Shown here: piece by piece, positions 26,983 to 34,828 of the stretch | How positions within the stretch are numbered: the first letter of the stretch is position 1 | Layout: the number at the start of each line of letters is the position of its first letter | Assembly (NCBI GenBank): GCA_024236495.1 | Contig: JACKKJ010000001.1 | Coordinates: 682,001-746,000, forward strand | DNA: 64,000 bases | Reading direction: 5' to 3' | Source of the DNA: Paracoccaceae bacterium | Lineage (GTDB): Bacteria; Pseudomonadota; Alphaproteobacteria; Rhodobacterales; Rhodobacteraceae | Program-made: the position numbers and the translations under genes | Notes under the pieces: generated by a model | Seen by the model: only the letters and a program-made list of their open reading frames with translations | Databases searched by the model: none | What the model was told of the DNA's origin: nothing

Positions 26983-27678
26983 TCAGGCGTCCAGTTGGCG
27001 CGAAAGGATGGTCGAGAACTCGTCGGCGAAGGCCTCGTAGCCCGCGACGATGCGGTCGCCATCGGTCGACAGCTTGTTGTAGAAGATGACCGCCGGGATC
27101 GCCGCGAGAAGGCCAAGCGCGGTCGCCAGAAGCGCCTCGGCGATGCTGGGTGCCACGACCGAGAACGACGTGCTTTGCGAGATCGCGATCTGTTCGAACG
27201 CAACCTTGATGCCCCAGACGGTCCCGAAAAGCCCGATGAAGGGCGCGGTCGACCCCACCGTGGCCAGAACCGGCAGTCCGCGCATCAGGTCTTCGGTCGC
27301 CTTCAGGATCGCGACATCCATAGACCGTTCGATACGCGCCTGCGCGCCGGCGATCAGTTCCCCGTCCTGGCGGTGCGACCGGCGCCATTCGACCATGCCG
27401 CTGGCGAATATCTTCTCGGACGCGCCGTCGGGCTGGCCGCCGATCCGCTCGAACAATTCCTCAAGCGGTTCGCCCGACCAGAACGCCCGGTCAAAGACCG
27501 ACGCCTCGTGGCGGGCGGTGCGGTAGGCGATGAACTTCTGAACGATGATCGCCCACGACCAGAAGGAGGCGACGATCAGCAGGATCATCACCAGCTGCAC
27601 GGTCAGGGAAGCGCGCATGAAAAGCGCAAGCAAGGAGAAGTCGATCTCCTGCGCCATCGCAAGGGTTTCGGTTTCCAT
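26983..27678 (-). CDS. tolQ: Proton channel protein TolQ
   Basis: A 231-residue MotA/TolQ/ExbB protein with three membrane helices: about 15-40, and two in the C-terminal half around GSTAPFIGLFGTVWGI and ALLATALGLLAAIPAVIFYNKL. Large cytoplasmic loop between helix 1 and 2. It forms a pentameric proton channel around TolR. The start at 27678 gives the usual N terminus; the longer frame adds 36 residues with no family match. Confidence 0.95.
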   Translation of the reverse strand: METETLAMAQEIDFSLLALFMRASLTVQLVMILLIVASFWSWAIIVQKFIAYRTARHEASVFDRAFWSGEPLEELFERIGGQPDGASEKIFASGMVEWRRSHRQDGELIAGAQARIERSMDVAILKATEDLMRGLPVLATVGSTAPFIGLFGTVWGIKVAFEQIAISQSTSFSVVAPSIAEALLATALGLLAAIPAVIFYNKLSTDGDRIVAGYEAFADEFSTILSRQLDA

Positions 27679-27806
27679 CGGTGTCTGCTCGCCGGTTGGG
27701 CCGCGTTTCAGGCGGCTCTGATTTGACGTGATTGTATCGCCGTTTCTTGGCCGATGCCAACAGATAGCCGTGATGGGCGGTAACATCCCGCTGCGGCAGG
27801 CGCGTT

Positions 27807-28208
27807 TCAGTGCAGCGAAGGTTCCATCTTTCGGCGAAGTTCCGCCGGTATGCGCGCGGGCTGGCCGGTCTCGGTCAGGCAGACAAGCGTCACGACCGAG
27901 GCGAAAAGCCGTTCGCCCCCGCGCAGGACATCCTGTTCAAGAACGATGCGTGCACCGCTTGCCGCCTGCGGGCGGGTCACGACGGTCAGCTCGTCATCGA
28001 ACCTGGCGGGCCGCAGATAGTCCGCCTCGACCCGGCGCACGGCAAAGACGATGCCCACCTCGGCCTTGAGCTGGCCCTGATCGATGCCAAGGGCGCGCAC
28101 CCATTCGCTGCGCGCCCTTTCGATGAACTTCAGATAGTTCGCGTAGTAGACGATCCCGGCAAGGTCGGTGTCTTCGTAGTAGACGCGCAGGCCGAATTCG
28201 TGGGTCAT
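27807..28208 (-). CDS. ybgC: Tol-Pal-associated acyl-CoA thioesterase
   Basis: A 133-residue 4HBT hot-dog thioesterase. The signature YYEDTDLAGIVYYANYLKF carries the catalytic Asp15, and the following IERARSEWVRALG helix is typical of YbgC. It hydrolyses acyl-CoA or acyl-ACP and has been linked to phospholipid synthesis. It opens the tol cluster, 128 bases before tolQ, in the conserved ybgC-tolQRAB-pal-cpoB order. Confidence 0.94.
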   Translation of the reverse strand: MTHEFGLRVYYEDTDLAGIVYYANYLKFIERARSEWVRALGIDQGQLKAEVGIVFAVRRVEADYLRPARFDDELTVVTRPQAASGARIVLEQDVLRGGERLFASVVTLVCLTETGQPARIPAELRRKMEPSLH

Positions 28209-28221
28209 CGCCGTCCGGGGG

Positions 28222-29136
28222 TCAAAGCCCCCGCCCCTCCTCGATCCCCAGCATGATGTTCAGGTTCTGGACGGCGGCGCCCGACGCCCCCTTGCCAAGG
28301 TTGTCGAGCACGGCGACCAGCGTGGCGGCACCGGTTTCGGGGTTGCCATGCACCGAAAGCTCAAGCCGGTTGGTCCCGTTCAGGCGCTGCGGCATGACGC
28401 GGGGCTGATCCACGTCTGCGGAAACGACCCTGACGAAGTCTTCGCCGGCATAGGCCTCGCGCAGTGCGGCTTCCGCCGCGGCGATCCCGTCGGCGCCCAG
28501 CTCCAGCGCCGCCGAGACGGCCATGCCCTGCGCATAATGCCCGACCGAAGGCACGAAGACCGGCACCCGCCCGAGAAGGCCGTGCAACCGGATTTCCGGC
28601 AGGTGCTTGTGCGCCTGCCCGGCACCGTAAAGGAACGATCCCGCGACCTTGCCGCTTTCGTATTCCTCGATCATCGCCTTGCCACCGCCGGTATAGCCCG
28701 AGACGCCCGAAAGCGCGGGGGGATGGGCCGGGTCGACGATCCCGGCCGCGACCAGCGGTCTGAGCAGGGCGATGGCACAGGTCGACCAGCACCCCGGGTT
28801 CGACACACGCTGTGCCCCGGCGATCGCCGCACGCTGCCCCTTCGACATTTCCGCAAAGCCGAAGACCCAGTCGGGATCGACCCGGTGGGCGGTCGAGGCG
28901 TCGATGACCCGCGCGCCCATTTGCACAAGATCGGGCGCGATGTCGTGCACGGCAGCGTCAGGCAGGCACAGGATCGACACATCGGCCTCGGCGAAGGCGG
29001 CAAGCCGGGCGGCGCGATCCTTCCGCGACGCCTCCGACAGCGAGATCAGGCGGATGTCATCGCGGCGCTGAAGACGCTCGCGGATCTGCAGACCCGTCGT
29101 GCCGATCTCGCCGTCGATGAATACCTTCTTCGCCAT
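28222..29136 (-). CDS. argC: N-acetyl-gamma-glutamyl-phosphate reductase (short form)
   Basis: Third step of arginine biosynthesis: NADPH-dependent reduction of N-acetylglutamyl-phosphate. The 304-residue length and FIDGEIGTTGLQI start mark the shorter ArgC class. The catalytic cysteine lies in VSNPGCWSTCAI; SGYTGGGKAM and the C-terminal GNPETGAATLVAVLDNLGKGASGAAVQN are present. It starts three bases after the upstream unknown gene and ends 14 bases before ybgC, so it may be expressed with both. Confidence 0.94.
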   Translation of the reverse strand: MAKKVFIDGEIGTTGLQIRERLQRRDDIRLISLSEASRKDRAARLAAFAEADVSILCLPDAAVHDIAPDLVQMGARVIDASTAHRVDPDWVFGFAEMSKGQRAAIAGAQRVSNPGCWSTCAIALLRPLVAAGIVDPAHPPALSGVSGYTGGGKAMIEEYESGKVAGSFLYGAGQAHKHLPEIRLHGLLGRVPVFVPSVGHYAQGMAVSAALELGADGIAAAEAALREAYAGEDFVRVVSADVDQPRVMPQRLNGTNRLELSVHGNPETGAATLVAVLDNLGKGASGAAVQNLNIMLGIEEGRGL

Positions 29137-29139
29137 TGC

Positions 29140-29757
29140 CTACACTCCGATCCTGGCAGCCAGCCGCAACGCATGGACCCTGTCACGCGACATGACCGGC
29201 ATCACCGGATCATAGGCCGCGCGGATCACGCCCGCGACGTCGGGGCGCAATATCACATGATCCGCCGCCTGCGCGAGGGGGGAACGATCGCGAAATGCAC
29301 GCTCGGACCAAAGGAGCACCACCTGCGCCGCCAGCCCGAGCGCCAGAACCTCGGCCGGAAGCTCCGACAGGGCGGCGTCCATGCGGACGAAGGCAATGCA
29401 GGCGCGGATCGCGCCGCTGTCCTCGAAGCGGAAGTGACGATACTGGCTGGCCCCTTCGGCCTCCAGCCGGGCGACCAGCGGCCCCAGCCCCTCGACCAGC
29501 CGGTCGAGGTCGGGCACCTCAAGAAGTTCCGACCAGTCGCGAAAGAAGAAGACCATCAGGTTCGCCCCCTGGTCGGGGTCGGTTTCGGCCATCCTATGGC
29601 CCGCCAGGGTCACCACTGCCTCGATCGCGCCCTTGACGGTGGCCAGCGTCGCGTCGTCGACGCCGAAGACCACCGGAACGATCGGCCGCGCCCAGCGGGC
29701 AAAGACGTAGCCGTCCGCGCTGCGGGTGAACAAAGCCTCGATGTCGTCAGCGGTCAT
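29140..29757 (-). CDS. Conserved hypothetical protein upstream of argC
   Basis: I do not recognise this family. The 205-residue product is soluble, with no signal peptide or membrane helix. It has a mixed alpha/beta look: a hydrophobic strand ARPIVPVVFGVDD, LMVFFFRDWSELLEVP, YRHFRFEDSGAIRACIAFVRMD, then a helical C terminus. The start at 29757 follows AAGGGA; an upstream methionine adds 12 residues. The stop is three bases before argC, so translation is probably coupled. It lies 72 bases downstream of ruvB. Confidence 0.6.
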   Translation of the reverse strand: MTADDIEALFTRSADGYVFARWARPIVPVVFGVDDATLATVKGAIEAVVTLAGHRMAETDPDQGANLMVFFFRDWSELLEVPDLDRLVEGLGPLVARLEAEGASQYRHFRFEDSGAIRACIAFVRMDAALSELPAEVLALGLAAQVVLLWSERAFRDRSPLAQAADHVILRPDVAGVIRAAYDPVMPVMSRDRVHALRLAARIGV

Positions 29758-29829
29758 GTCGGGTGTCCCTTGCTCCGGCTTTCCTTGCGGCAAAGGCCCG
29801 CCGCTTGCAAGCCGTTCGGCGCCGCCGGG

Positions 29830-30855
29830 TCACTTGCCGAAAAGGTCGGATTGCCCGGGCGCCTTCGGCTGGGGCAGCCCCAGATGCGCCCATGCCTTCT
29901 GCGCCAGCATCCGGCCGCGTGGCGTGCGCTGGATCAGGCCCTGTTGCAGCAGGTAGGGTTCGATCACCTCTTCGATCGCGTCACGGCTTTCCGAAAGCGC
30001 GGCCGATATCGTTTCGACCCCGACGGGCCCGCCGGCATAGTTCTCCGCAATCAGCGTCAGATAACGGCGGTCCGCGCCGTCAAGGCCAAGATGATCAACG
30101 CCCAGCCGGGTCAGCGCGCCATCGGCAATCTCGCGCGTCAGCCTTCCGTCGCCTTCGACCAGCACGAAATCGACGACCCGCCGCAAGAGCCGCCCGGCGA
30201 TGCGCGGCGTACCGCGCGCCCGCCTTGCGATTTCCCGCGTGCCTTCCGGGTCGGCGGGCACGCCCATAAGACGCGCTCCGCGCCCGACGATCAGGTCCAG
30301 TTCCTCGACCGTGTAGAACTGCAACCGAGTCGGGATCCCGAAGCGGTCGCGCAAGGGCGTGGTCAAAAGGCCAAGCCGCGTGGTAGCCCCGACAAGGGTG
30401 AAGGGCTGAAGCTCGATCCGCACCGTCCGCGCCGCCGGCCCTTCGCCGATGACAAGGTCAAGTTCGAAATCCTCCATCGCGGGATAAAGAACCTCTTCCA
30501 CGGCGGGGTTCAGTCGGTGGATCTCGTCGATGAAAAGAACGTCACGCGCCTCAAGGTTCGTGAGGATCGCCGCCAGATCGCCTGCACGCGCCAGGACCGG
30601 ACCCGAGGTCATGCGGAAGTTGACGCCAAGTTCCTTGGCCATGATCTGCGCCAGGGTCGTCTTGCCAAGGCCCGGCGGCCCGTGGAACAGCGTGTGATCC
30701 ATCGCCTCGCCCCGGCGCCGTGCGCTTTCGATGAAGACGCGCAGATTGGCCCGCGCCTCTTCCTGGCCGACGAAATCCGACAGCGCCTGTGGCCGCATCG
30801 GGCGGTCCAGATCTTCCGGTTGCTGGGCTGCGCGCAGGGTGGGGTCGGGTTCCAT
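29830..30855 (-). CDS. ruvB: Holliday junction helicase RuvB
   Basis: A 341-residue AAA+ motor that drives branch migration with RuvA. Walker A GPPGLGKTTLAQ is near residue 65; Walker B is LFIDEIHRLN; sensor GATTRLGLLT and the C-terminal winged helix (GGPVGVETISAAL, PYLLQQGLIQRTPRGR) follow. It starts three bases after ruvA. Confidence 0.98.
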   Translation of the reverse strand: MEPDPTLRAAQQPEDLDRPMRPQALSDFVGQEEARANLRVFIESARRRGEAMDHTLFHGPPGLGKTTLAQIMAKELGVNFRMTSGPVLARAGDLAAILTNLEARDVLFIDEIHRLNPAVEEVLYPAMEDFELDLVIGEGPAARTVRIELQPFTLVGATTRLGLLTTPLRDRFGIPTRLQFYTVEELDLIVGRGARLMGVPADPEGTREIARRARGTPRIAGRLLRRVVDFVLVEGDGRLTREIADGALTRLGVDHLGLDGADRRYLTLIAENYAGGPVGVETISAALSESRDAIEEVIEPYLLQQGLIQRTPRGRMLAQKAWAHLGLPQPKAPGQSDLFGK

Positions 30856-30858
30856 CGC

Positions 30859-31527
30859 CTAGCCCTTCGGCGCCAGAAGCTTCAGCGCCGCACGGATCAG
30901 CGCCGACGTCGCCGCGCCCTCGTTCTCGCCCGCGGCCTGCGCGACGGCTGCGGCCGCCTCGCCCTGGCCGTAGCCCAGGTTCACAAGCGCCGACAACGCG
31001 TCCGCCGTGGCCGCCGCCCCCGGTTCGGGCGCCGGCGCGGCACGTTGCCGACGCGGTGCGGGCGTCTCGATGACCTCGTCCGGCGGCGCCACGTCGACGC
31101 TGAGCGCACCGCCAAGCGCCATGATCGTCGGGGCCTTGTCCTTCAGCTCCATCACCACCCGCTGCGCGAGCTTCGGGCCCACGCCCGGCGCGGCCTTGAC
31201 CGAAGCCGCGTCACCCAGCGCGATCGCCCGAGCCAGCCCATCGGCGCCAAGCGTGCCGAGGATCGCCATCGACGCCTTGGCGCCGACCCCCTGCACCGTC
31301 ATCAGGAGACGATGCCATTCCCGTTCCAGCGGCGACGGAAAGCCGAAAAGCTGCAACAGGTCTTCGCGCACCAGAAGGTCGGTATAAAGCGCCGTCGCCT
31401 CACCCACCGGCGGCAGCGCCGCGGCGGTCCGCTGCGAGACATGGACGATATAGCCCACGCCGCGCACGTCGATCAGGACGTGATCCATGGCGCGATGCAG
31501 GATGACCCCGGCAATGCGGCCGATCAT
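30859..31527 (-). CDS. ruvA: Holliday junction helicase subunit RuvA
   Basis: A 222-residue DNA-junction-binding protein. An N-terminal OB fold (MIGRIAGVI... GVGYIVHVS) is followed by tandem helix-hairpin-helix motifs (LMTVQGVGAKASMAIL, VKAAPGVGPKLAQRVVMELKDK) and the C-terminal RuvB-binding domain (about 175-222). A Pro/Ala linker joins the parts. Its ATG overlaps the ruvC stop by four bases. Confidence 0.97.
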   Translation of the reverse strand: MIGRIAGVILHRAMDHVLIDVRGVGYIVHVSQRTAAALPPVGEATALYTDLLVREDLLQLFGFPSPLEREWHRLLMTVQGVGAKASMAILGTLGADGLARAIALGDAASVKAAPGVGPKLAQRVVMELKDKAPTIMALGGALSVDVAPPDEVIETPAPRRQRAAPAPEPGAAATADALSALVNLGYGQGEAAAAVAQAAGENEGAATSALIRAALKLLAPKG

Positions 31528-32027
31528 GCGACACCCCGCAGTGCGGCGGCCATGCGGCCCGCGCTTTGCAGGTGATGGGCATGGCAGATCGCGACGGCCA
31601 GCGCATCCGCGGCATCCGCACCGGCAATATCCACGCCGGGCAGCTGGAACCTGACCATGTGCTCCACCTGCCCTTTCGCCGCGTGGCCGACGCCGACCAC
31701 CGCCTTCTTGACGGCGTTGGGCGCATATTCCCCGACGCTCAGCCCCGCCTGCGCCGGCACGAGAAGCGCGATGCCACGGGCCTGCCCCAGCTTCAGCGTG
31801 GCGACGGCGTCCTTGTTGACAAAGGTCTGTTCGACCGCCGCCGCATCGGGTTCGTGGCGCGCGATCACTTCGGTCAGGGCGCTGTGCAGCGACACGAGCC
31901 GCCGCGCAAGATCGCCCCCCTCGGAATGGATGATGCCGTTTGCGACATGGCTGAGTCGCGATCCCTGGACCTCGATCACCCCCCATCCGAGGTTCCTCAG
32001 CCCGGGATCGATCCCGAGAACCCGCAT
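31524..32027 (-). CDS. ruvC: Crossover junction endodeoxyribonuclease RuvC
   Basis: A 167-residue Holliday-junction resolvase with an RNase H fold. The first catalytic Asp is in VLGIDPGLRNLGWG (Asp7), the Glu in AAVEQTFVNKD, and the C-terminal acidic pair in GADAADALAVAICH. It heads the ruvC-ruvA-ruvB unit, all overlapping or within three bases. Confidence 0.97.
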   Translation of the reverse strand: MRVLGIDPGLRNLGWGVIEVQGSRLSHVANGIIHSEGGDLARRLVSLHSALTEVIARHEPDAAAVEQTFVNKDAVATLKLGQARGIALLVPAQAGLSVGEYAPNAVKKAVVGVGHAAKGQVEHMVRFQLPGVDIAGADAADALAVAICHAHHLQSAGRMAAALRGVA

Positions 32028-32343
32028 TTTTCACCCTGCTCGTGTTGCTTTTCGGACACGACTAGCACGAAAGGCGAACATCGCAAAGCAAGAATGGCGG
32101 GGCTGACCGTTAACGCGACCGTGAGCATCACGATCCGTTTTCGTCTTCGCAGATGCAGAAAGCGACATTTTTCGCACTTGCAGAAACCGTTTTATTGCGC
32201 GAAGTTAACACTTGTTATACCCATGCAATTGCTGCATGGCGGCACTGCAAGCGGATGGCTTGTCCAGTGCCATCCAGCCTTCTAAATCCGCTTCAGCAAC
32301 GGGGACATGACCCCGCGAACGGATTTCTTGAAGGACGACACAG
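32028..32343. promoter_or_regulatory. Divergent regulatory region ruvC / DUF1127 gene
   Basis: This 316-base space has no coding frame I would support. It is AT-richer than its surroundings at 32150-32240. It holds GTTAAC and TTATAC near 32204-32220, a perfect inverted repeat CCATGCA-N5-TGCATGG (32221-32239), and a folded leader just before the DUF1127 gene. TTAA-N7-TATA at 32205-32219 is one base off the CtrA consensus TTAA-N7-TTAA; that link is speculative. Confidence 0.45.
32284..32326 (+). promoter_or_regulatory. Two-tier hairpin in the leader of the DUF1127 gene
   Basis: An outer stem AAATCCG / CGGATTT (32284-32290 with 32320-32326) encloses an inner stem CGGGG / CCCCG (32300-32304 with 32311-32315). 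It ends four bases before the ribosome binding site AAGG (32331) and 18 bases before the ATG, so it could control translation. Confidence 0.45.
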
Positions 32344-32532
32344 ATGACCACCTACACCAACACCCGCACCGCTTCCGGCCTCCACACCGGTTTCTTCTCC
32401 AGCCTCGTGTCGATCGTGGCAGCATGGAACGACGCTCGCGTGACGCGCAGCGCTCTGTCGCGCCTGTCGGACCGCGAACTGGACGATATCGGCCTGTGCC
32501 GCGGTGACATCGAAGAGATCGCGCGCCGCTGA
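32344..32532 (+). CDS. Small DUF1127 (YjiS-like) protein
   Basis: A 62-residue basic protein. The C-terminal half has the DUF1127 pattern: W-N-D-A-R-x-T-R-x-A-L-S-R-L-S-D-R-E-L-D-D-I-G-L-x-R-x-D-I. In Rhodobacter and relatives, related small proteins are stress-induced and some bind RNA; whether this one does is inference. It is monocistronic, with its own folded leader and a very strong terminator. Confidence 0.88.
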   Translation: MTTYTNTRTASGLHTGFFSSLVSIVAAWNDARVTRSALSRLSDRELDDIGLCRGDIEEIARR

Positions 32533-32553
32533 TCTTCGTCACGACGCAGCCGC

Positions 32554-32590
32554 AAAAAGGCCGTGTCCGGTACCCCGGACACGGCCTTTC
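32554..32590. terminator. Strong bidirectional terminator, 15-base stem
   Basis: A perfect 15-base stem (32556-32570 with 32575-32589) around a TACC loop, with an A run before it and TTT closing it. It lies 21 bases after the DUF1127 stop and also serves the convergent membrane-protein gene. Confidence 0.88.
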
Positions 32591-32631
32591 CATTGCGCGC
32601 GGCTGTCTTTGGCGGCTGTCTTTGGCCGTGG

Positions 32632-32979
32632 TTAGCGGATGATGCCGCGAATGGCTTCTGACAGCCAGACAGTCGTCTGACCGGCCTGCAAGACATAGGC
32701 CCCCGCCTGGTCGACGATATTGCCCTGCTGGAGCATCGCGACACGGTCATCGTAGAATTCCTGCCCGATCACCGCCAGCACGCCTGCCTTGATCAAGAGA
32801 ACGGTCAACATGACCAACACGACCGGCGCAATCCATGTCGCCTTGCGGCGCCGTTTGCGAAGGGTGTTGTAGTAGAACATGCCCAGCGTGCCTGCGGCTT
32901 CAAATCCGCCCCCTGCGGCATGAATCCGCTGAATGCGGTCAACGCGGCCGTGGAAGTTTTGCAAATTGGGATCGACCAT
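32632..32979 (-). CDS. Hypothetical single-pass membrane protein
   Basis: I do not recognise the family. The 115-residue protein has a soluble N-terminal part (1-45), a strongly basic stretch LRKRRRK, then one hydrophobic helix (about 51-70, WIAPVVLVMLTVLLIKAGV), then a C-terminal soluble segment. The basic stretch before the helix predicts the N terminus inside and the C terminus outside. The start at 32979 follows AGGAGATT; the longer frame upstream is unsupported. Confidence 0.65.
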   Translation of the reverse strand: MVDPNLQNFHGRVDRIQRIHAAGGGFEAAGTLGMFYYNTLRKRRRKATWIAPVVLVMLTVLLIKAGVLAVIGQEFYDDRVAMLQQGNIVDQAGAYVLQAGQTTVWLSEAIRGIIR

Positions 32980-33073
32980 CAGCCAATCTCCTGAACTTTT
33001 CGGCGCGCCCCCGCCGAGGTTGAATGTGCGTTGAAAATAAGGCGAAAGTTGGGCGCCTGTCCCGAGGTTCCGT

Positions 33074-33946
33074 CTATTCGACCTTTTCCAGAACCAATGT
33101 CGTCCAGTCCGACAATTCGTCCCTGCCCACGACACTGAAACCTGTCATTTTGTAGGCTTCGGCGACGGCATCGGCCTGAGTGTTCAGGATACCGGACAGA
33201 ATCGCACGGCCGCCGATGCGCACCGCCGCCGCCATTTCCGGTGCAAGTTCGATCAGCGGACCCTTCAGGATATTGGCGAAAACGAGGTCATAGGGCGCGC
33301 GCGATTTCAGTTCCGAGTGACCGAAGCCCGCCGCCTCGACACAGCGCACACGGTCGGCAAGACCGTTCGCCGCGACATTCGCCGACGCGACCTCGACCGC
33401 GACCGGATCGATGTCTGAGGCGATGACCGGATCGGGCCAGATCGCCGCGGCGGCCATCGCCAGAACCGCGGTGCCGCAGCCGATATCGGCGACGTTCCGC
33501 CCGACGAACCCTTCGCGTTCAAGCCGGTCCAGCGCCAGGAGGCATCCCTTGGTGGTCGCGTGATGGCCGGTGCCAAAGGCCATGGCCGCCTCGATCAGGA
33601 GCGGCACGCAATCTTGCGGCACCCGCGCCGCGTCATGGCTTCCGTAGACGAAGAAGCGCCCCGCCTCGACCGGCTGGAGCTCGCGCTTCACATGCGCGAC
33701 CCAGTCGGTATCGGGCACCTGCGAGACGACGAAGGGTCGCGCGCCGTGGGCCATGGCCATGAGCGCCAGGGCGATCTCGTCCGGCGCTTCCTCAAAATAA
33801 GCGCCGACCTCGTACTGGCCCGAACCATCCTCGATCTCGAAGACGCCGACGCCTGTCGGCTCAGGTTCCAGGTTCTCGAGCGCCTCGGCGAGGGCCTCGG
33901 CGGGGTCGCGGGCGGGAAGCGTGGTCAGGGCGGAATAGACGGGCAT
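33074..33946 (-). CDS. prmA: Ribosomal protein L11 methyltransferase
   Basis: A 290-residue SAM-dependent methyltransferase that trimethylates ribosomal protein L11. An N-terminal recognition domain (about 1-95) precedes the catalytic domain with AFGTGHHATTKGCL, motif I VADIGCGTAVLAMAAA, and FANILKGPLIELAPEM (the N-P-P-like N-I-L segment typical of PrmA). The start at 33946 is preceded by CCGGAGG; a longer frame adds 20 residues. Confidence 0.92.
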   Translation of the reverse strand: MPVYSALTTLPARDPAEALAEALENLEPEPTGVGVFEIEDGSGQYEVGAYFEEAPDEIALALMAMAHGARPFVVSQVPDTDWVAHVKRELQPVEAGRFFVYGSHDAARVPQDCVPLLIEAAMAFGTGHHATTKGCLLALDRLEREGFVGRNVADIGCGTAVLAMAAAAIWPDPVIASDIDPVAVEVASANVAANGLADRVRCVEAAGFGHSELKSRAPYDLVFANILKGPLIELAPEMAAAVRIGGRAILSGILNTQADAVAEAYKMTGFSVVGRDELSDWTTLVLEKVE

Positions 33947-34030
33947 GGGGCCTCCGGCTGCGGTCGGGCTGGCGCCGGCCTTAGGCCCCGGCTTGCCGAA
34001 GGTCAAGCGCGGGCCGGCCGGACGCCTGCG

Positions 34031-34711
34031 TCAGGCTGACGGCGCCGAAGCCCCCCCAGCAGCCGCAAGCCCGACCGGGCAGGACACCCCGGTGCCGCCG
34101 ATGCCGCAATACCCTTCCGGATTCTTGGCGAGGTATTGCTGGTGGTAGTCCTCGGCGAAGTAGAACTCGGACGCAGGCTGCACCTCGGTCGTAATCGCGC
34201 CGTAGCCGGCGGCCCTGAGCCGTTCGCCATAGGCGGCGCGGCTCGCCTCTGCGGCGGCGGCCTGCGCCGGCGTATAGGTATAGATGCCGGACCGGTACTG
34301 CGTGCCCACGTCGTTGCCCTGCCGGTTGCCCTGTGTCGGATCGTGATTTTCCCAGAAGACCCGAAGCAGGTCTTCATAGCTGACAATCTGCGGATCGTAG
34401 ATGACCCGCACCACCTCGGTGTGGCCGGTCAGGCCGGTGCAGGTTTCCTTGTAGGTCGGGTTCGGCGTGATCCCGGCGGAATAGCCGACCATGGTCAGCC
34501 AGACGCCTTGGACCTGCCAGAACTTGCGTTCGACACCCCAAAAGCACCCCATCGCGAACATCGCTTCCTCCATCCCCGGCGGGACGGCGGACTTGAGCGG
34601 CAGGCCGGACAGGAAATGGTTCTCTGCGGTTGGCAAGGGGTCGATGCGGCCAGGCAGCGCCTCATCCGTCGTGGGCATCCGGGCACCGCGGCCAAACAGG
34701 GTATTGAGCAT
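34031..34711 (-). CDS. msrA: Peptide methionine (S)-S-oxide reductase
   Basis: A 226-residue oxidative-damage repair enzyme. The catalytic Cys56 is in AMGCFWGVER; GYSAGITPNPTYKETCTGLTGHTEVV, YRSGIYTYTPAQ and EDYHQQYL are family signatures. A resolving cysteine is likely in the C-terminal GVSCPVG. The N-terminal 45 residues before the domain match long MsrA forms. Transcription is leftward; the MFS gene lies 117 bases upstream. Confidence 0.94.
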   Translation of the reverse strand: MLNTLFGRGARMPTTDEALPGRIDPLPTAENHFLSGLPLKSAVPPGMEEAMFAMGCFWGVERKFWQVQGVWLTMVGYSAGITPNPTYKETCTGLTGHTEVVRVIYDPQIVSYEDLLRVFWENHDPTQGNRQGNDVGTQYRSGIYTYTPAQAAAAEASRAAYGERLRAAGYGAITTEVQPASEFYFAEDYHQQYLAKNPEGYCGIGGTGVSCPVGLAAAGGASAPSA

Positions 34712-34828
34712 GCTCGTTCCTCCTTCGATCCGTCAGCGGCAATGTAGGGCAGCGGGCGCGCCCGATCCACGTCTCACCGATCACAAGCGCGGCAATGGCA
34801 CTGATGTTGTCTGCGCCGCCACGCCGTG

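Noticed and set aside
28348..31575. A 1075-codon open frame on the plus strand
   Set aside because: It runs antisense through argC, the unknown gene, ruvB and ruvA, all of which have strong family motifs. Its translation is Arg/His/Pro-rich with no domain, as expected from GC-rich antisense frames.
32601..32626. Direct repeat GGCTGTCTTTGGC twice
   Set aside because: A single local duplication between the terminator and the membrane-protein stop codon; no sign of wider function.
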